From NCBI GenBank assembly GCA_030651895.1, contig JAUSBR010000017.1, forward strand, positions 1 to 64,000: a stretch of 64,000 nucleotides of DNA, written 5' to 3'. Positions 61,601 through 64,000 of the stretch are shown one piece after another. Each line of letters begins with the position of its first letter. The first letter of the stretch is position 1. This stretch comes from Sideroxyarcus sp. Lineage in GTDB: Bacteria; Pseudomonadota; Gammaproteobacteria; Burkholderiales; Gallionellaceae. Both the position numbers and the translations under genes were made by a program. Under the pieces are notes generated by a model. That model had not been told where the DNA came from. It saw nothing but the letters and a program-made list of their open reading frames with translations, and did no database searches.

Positions 61601-62487
61601 CGTTTGGAGCCGGAGAGACAACACCATCCATCTTCCAGCACAGCGGGCGCGAGGTCAAACCATTGCGCGTAGATGCGCATCACTTCCTCGGCCTGCTCGG
61701 CGAGGATGCCGGAGAGTACGATACGACCGCCCGGCTTCGCGGCACCGGCCAAAAGCGGGGCCAGCGCGCGCAAGGGATTGGTGAGGATGTTGGCGACGAC
61801 AACATCATATTGCGCGAGCGTGATCCCATCGGGCAGGTAGAAGTCGGCGAGCACCCGATTGGCGGAAGCGTTGTCGCGGCTGGCAACCACGGCCTGCGCG
61901 TCCACGTCGACACCGATGGCGCTGCCGGCTCCCAGCTTCATCGCGGCGATGGCGAGAATGCCGGAACCGCAGCCGTAATCAAGCACGCTTTCACCACCCT
62001 TGATGTTGCCGTCTAGCCAGCGCAGGCATAGCCGCGTGGTCGGATGGCTGCCGGTGCCAAAAGCGAGGCCGGGGTCGAGCGCGATGTTGATGGCTTTTGG
62101 GTCGGTCGGCTCATGCCAGGTCGGCACAATCCAAAGGCGGTCGCTGATGCGGATGGGATCGAACTGCGCCTGGGTGATGCGCACCCAGTCGTTCTCTTCC
62201 AGAGTCTCTATCTTGTGTTGCGGAAGCGCGGCGAGGCCGAGTTCGGTGCAGCAGGCTTGCAGCACGCCCGCCACATCGGTATCGCTCTCGAACAGTGCAT
62301 TGACGAGGTTGTGTTGCCAGACGGAGGAGGTCGGCTCGCCCGGTTCGCCGAAGATGGCCTGCTCGTCGGGCGTGTCGGCGTCTGCATCTAGCATGTCCAC
62401 CGACAGAGCGCCGTGCGCCAGTAGCGCCTCACTCAGTGCCTCAGCGTAGTCGGCAGAGGCTGTCACCGACAACGTGAGCCAGGACAC
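61597..62487 (-). CDS. prmA: Ribosomal protein L11 methyltransferase
   Basis: SAM-dependent enzyme of 296 residues that trimethylates ribosomal protein L11. The N-terminal substrate domain has EENDWVRITQAQFDP. The linker and catalytic part show LDPGLAFGTGSHPTTRLCL, DYGCGSGILAIAAMKLGA and VVANILTNPLRALAP, which are PrmA hallmarks. It lies three bases after accC and overlaps the zinc-ribbon gene. Secure. Confidence 0.95.
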   Translation of the reverse strand: MSWLTLSVTASADYAEALSEALLAHGALSVDMLDADADTPDEQAIFGEPGEPTSSVWQHNLVNALFESDTDVAGVLQACCTELGLAALPQHKIETLEENDWVRITQAQFDPIRISDRLWIVPTWHEPTDPKAINIALDPGLAFGTGSHPTTRLCLRWLDGNIKGGESVLDYGCGSGILAIAAMKLGAGSAIGVDVDAQAVVASRDNASANRVLADFYLPDGITLAQYDVVVANILTNPLRALAPLLAGAAKPGGRIVLSGILAEQAEEVMRIYAQWFDLAPAVLEDGWCCLSGSKR

Positions 62488-62490
62488 AGC

Positions 62491-63843
62491 TTACTTGCCC
62501 TTCTTTTCTGCCAGCTTGTGTTCCAAATAATGGATGCTGGTGCCGCCATTCACGAAGGCAGCGTCGTTCATCAACTCCTGATGCAGCGGGATGTTGGTGT
62601 TGATGCCTTCCACGACCATCTCGGACAAGGCAGTGCGCATGCGGGCGATAGCTTGGTCGCGCGTGTCGCCGTAAGCGATGATCTTGCCGATCATCGAGTC
62701 GTAATGCGGCGGGATGAAGTAGTTGTTGTAGACATGCGAATCGACGCGGATGCCGGGGCCACCGGGCACATGCCAGTTGGTGATGCGGCCCGGCGATGGC
62801 ACGAAGGTGTAGGGATGCTCGGCGTTGATGCGGCACTCCACGGCATGGCCGCGGAACTCGATGTCCTTCTGGCGGAACGGCAGCTTCTCGCCCGCGGCGA
62901 TGCGGATCTGCTGCTGCACGATATCGACACCGGTGATCATTTCGGTGACCGGATGCTCGACCTGCACGCGCGTGTTCATCTCGATGAAGTAGAACTCGTC
63001 GTTCTCGTACAGGAACTCGAAGGTGCCCGCGCCGCGATAGCCGATCTTGCGGCAGGCTTCGGCACAACGCTCGCCGATCTTGTCGCGCAGCTTGGTATTC
63101 AGGAAAGGTGCCGGTGCTTCCTCGATGATCTTCTGGTGGCGGCGCTGCATGGAGCAATCGCGCTCGCCGAGGAACACGGCGTTGCCGTGCTGGTCGGCCA
63201 GCACCTGGATCTCGATGTGGCGCGGGTTTTCCAGGAACTTCTCCATGTACACCATGGGATTGTTGAAGGCTGCCTGCGCTTCGGTCTTGGTCATGGTAAC
63301 CGCATTGAGCAGGGCTGCTTCGGTGTGCACTACGCGCATGCCGCGTCCGCCGCCGCCGCCGGAAGCCTTGATGATGACCGGGTAGCCGATGAATTTGGCG
63401 ATACGCATGATCTCGGCCGGGTCGTCCGGCAGTGCGCCTTCGACGCCGGGCACGCAGGGCACGCCCGCTTTCTTCATCGCGCTCTTGGCGGAGACCTTGT
63501 CGCCCATCAGGCGGATGGTCTCGGCGCGCGGACCGATGAAGACGAAGCCGGATTTTTCCACGCGCTCGGAGAAGTCGGCGTTCTCGGAGAGGAAGCCGTA
63601 ACCGGGGTGGATGGCCTGCGCGTCGGTCACTTCCGCCGCGCTGATGATGGCGGGAACATTCAGATAGCTCAGGCTGGACGGTGCGGGGCCGATGCACACG
63701 GACTCGTCGGCGAGCTTCACATATTTGGCTTCGGCATCAGCTTCGGAGTGGACGGCGACTGTCTTGATACCCATCTCGCGGCACGCGCGCTGGATACGCA
63801 GCGCGATCTCGCCGCGGTTGGCAATGAGTATCTTCTCAAACAT
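62491..63843 (-). CDS. accC: Acetyl-CoA carboxylase, biotin carboxylase subunit
   Basis: Carboxylates the biotin of AccB with ATP and bicarbonate, the first step of fatty-acid synthesis. ATG 63843 gives 450 residues starting [20 protein letters not shown], the family start. The ATP-grasp signatures are [32 protein letters not shown] and [32 protein letters not shown] closes the domain. It lies 60 bases after accB and three before prmA. Confidence 0.96.
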   Translation of the reverse strand: MFEKILIANRGEIALRIQRACREMGIKTVAVHSEADAEAKYVKLADESVCIGPAPSSLSYLNVPAIISAAEVTDAQAIHPGYGFLSENADFSERVEKSGFVFIGPRAETIRLMGDKVSAKSAMKKAGVPCVPGVEGALPDDPAEIMRIAKFIGYPVIIKASGGGGGRGMRVVHTEAALLNAVTMTKTEAQAAFNNPMVYMEKFLENPRHIEIQVLADQHGNAVFLGERDCSMQRRHQKIIEEAPAPFLNTKLRDKIGERCAEACRKIGYRGAGTFEFLYENDEFYFIEMNTRVQVEHPVTEMITGVDIVQQQIRIAAGEKLPFRQKDIEFRGHAVECRINAEHPYTFVPSPGRITNWHVPGGPGIRVDSHVYNNYFIPPHYDSMIGKIIAYGDTRDQAIARMRTALSEMVVEGINTNIPLHQELMNDAAFVNGGTSIHYLEHKLAEKKGK

Positions 63844-63903
63844 GATGGGATTCTCCGGCGGAGCAGGGGGGCGGGGTTTGCGGACGAATACGGCCATGGC
63901 GGA

Positions 63904-64000
63904 TCAACCGATGATGAACAGGGGTTGACCGAACTCGACGGCTTGGCCGTTCTCGACCAGGATCGCCTTGATCACGCCGGTCTTGTCCGACTCGATCTCG
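63904..64000 (-). CDS. accB: Biotin carboxyl carrier protein of acetyl-CoA carboxylase, C-terminal end
   Basis: The last 31 complete codons of AccB, read on the minus strand from the window edge to TGA at 63904-63906. The residues [18 protein letters not shown] followed by GQPLFIIG are the end of a biotinyl domain. The biotinylated Lys motif would lie a few residues upstream of the window edge. It precedes accC as usual. Confidence 0.9.
   Translation of the reverse strand, partial: EIESDKTGVIKAILVENGQAVEFGQPLFIIG

Noticed and set aside
62441..63697. Second minus-strand open frame overlapping accC
   Set aside because: Arg-rich frame-shifted translation of accC; the accC frame has all ATP-grasp motifs.

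Overview
The window looks like a chromosomal segment of a betaproteobacterium, probably of the Nitrosomonadales (Gallionellaceae/Sulfuricella-like). The signs are the accB-accC-prmA-zinc-ribbon gene order, a second-type infA beside cspA, an EPS-associated MarR-type regulator at the head of a polysaccharide operon, and waaA/waaC packed against rml genes. The family-level placement is a guess from gene order and protein character.

Layout. 1-0.5 kb: end of a TolC-family gene. 0.7-7.7 kb (minus): dTDP-L-rhamnose genes rmlB, rmlA, rmlC, rmlD with waaA and waaC, interrupted by a DUF4143-type AAA ATPase behind a perfect 32-bp palindrome. 7.7-30.9 kb (plus): one long, tightly overlapping surface-glycan operon. 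It starts with the EPS regulator, then manC, gmd, a ColC/Fcl-like reductase and a ColD-like 3-dehydratase (GDP-colitose route), then rfbF, rfbG, a 3,5-epimerase-like protein and an SDR (a CDP-6-deoxyhexose route). A CmcI-like methyltransferase, two acyltransferases, a Wzx flippase, several glycosyltransferases (including a GT10 and a GT11), a 960-residue GT-C/MurJ fusion, and pglC/pglD/pglE-like genes follow. 30.9-31.6 kb: a VapBC-type toxin-antitoxin pair. 31.7-37.5 kb: a PglF/CapD-like dehydratase, an O-antigen ligase/polymerase-like protein and LPS-core-type glycosyltransferases. 37.5-43.7 kb: a GtrA flippase, a GtrB-like transferase, a WecD-like acetyltransferase, a GT39 protein, a methyltransferase and WecE, which together look like a periplasmic decoration module. 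43.7-51.8 kb: housekeeping and stress genes (apaH, infA, cspA, ankyrin protein, fructosamine kinase family, VOC protein, PfkB kinase, universal stress protein, Kef-type antiporter). 51.9-55.96 kb: P-type ATPase, YcgR-like PilZ protein and tpx. 56-60.8 kb: gcvT-gcvH-gcvP under a tandem glycine riboswitch. 60.8-64 kb: a zinc-ribbon membrane protein, prmA, accC and the end of accB.

How the genes work together. Four nucleotide-sugar pools can be drawn: dTDP-L-rhamnose and dTDP-Fuc4NAc, which share RmlA and RmlB; GDP-colitose or GDP-fucose; a CDP-6-deoxyhexose; and UDP-bacillosamine. They feed a lipid-linked glycan that is started by a PglC-like phosphoglycosyltransferase, exported by Wzx and/or the MurJ-like fusion, and handed on by a WaaL/PglL-like protein. 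A separate undecaprenyl-phosphate-sugar branch may decorate the product in the periplasm.

The most interesting unexplained item is a compact candidate small RNA at about 45,396-45,502. It has its own promoter, three stem-loops of which two carry C-rich anti-Shine-Dalgarno-type loops, and a strong intrinsic terminator. Other notable items are the GT-C/MurJ fusion, the colitose genes paired with GT10 and GT11 transferases, and the Gtr/Wec hybrid module. No tRNA, rRNA, insertion sequence or CRISPR array was recognised.
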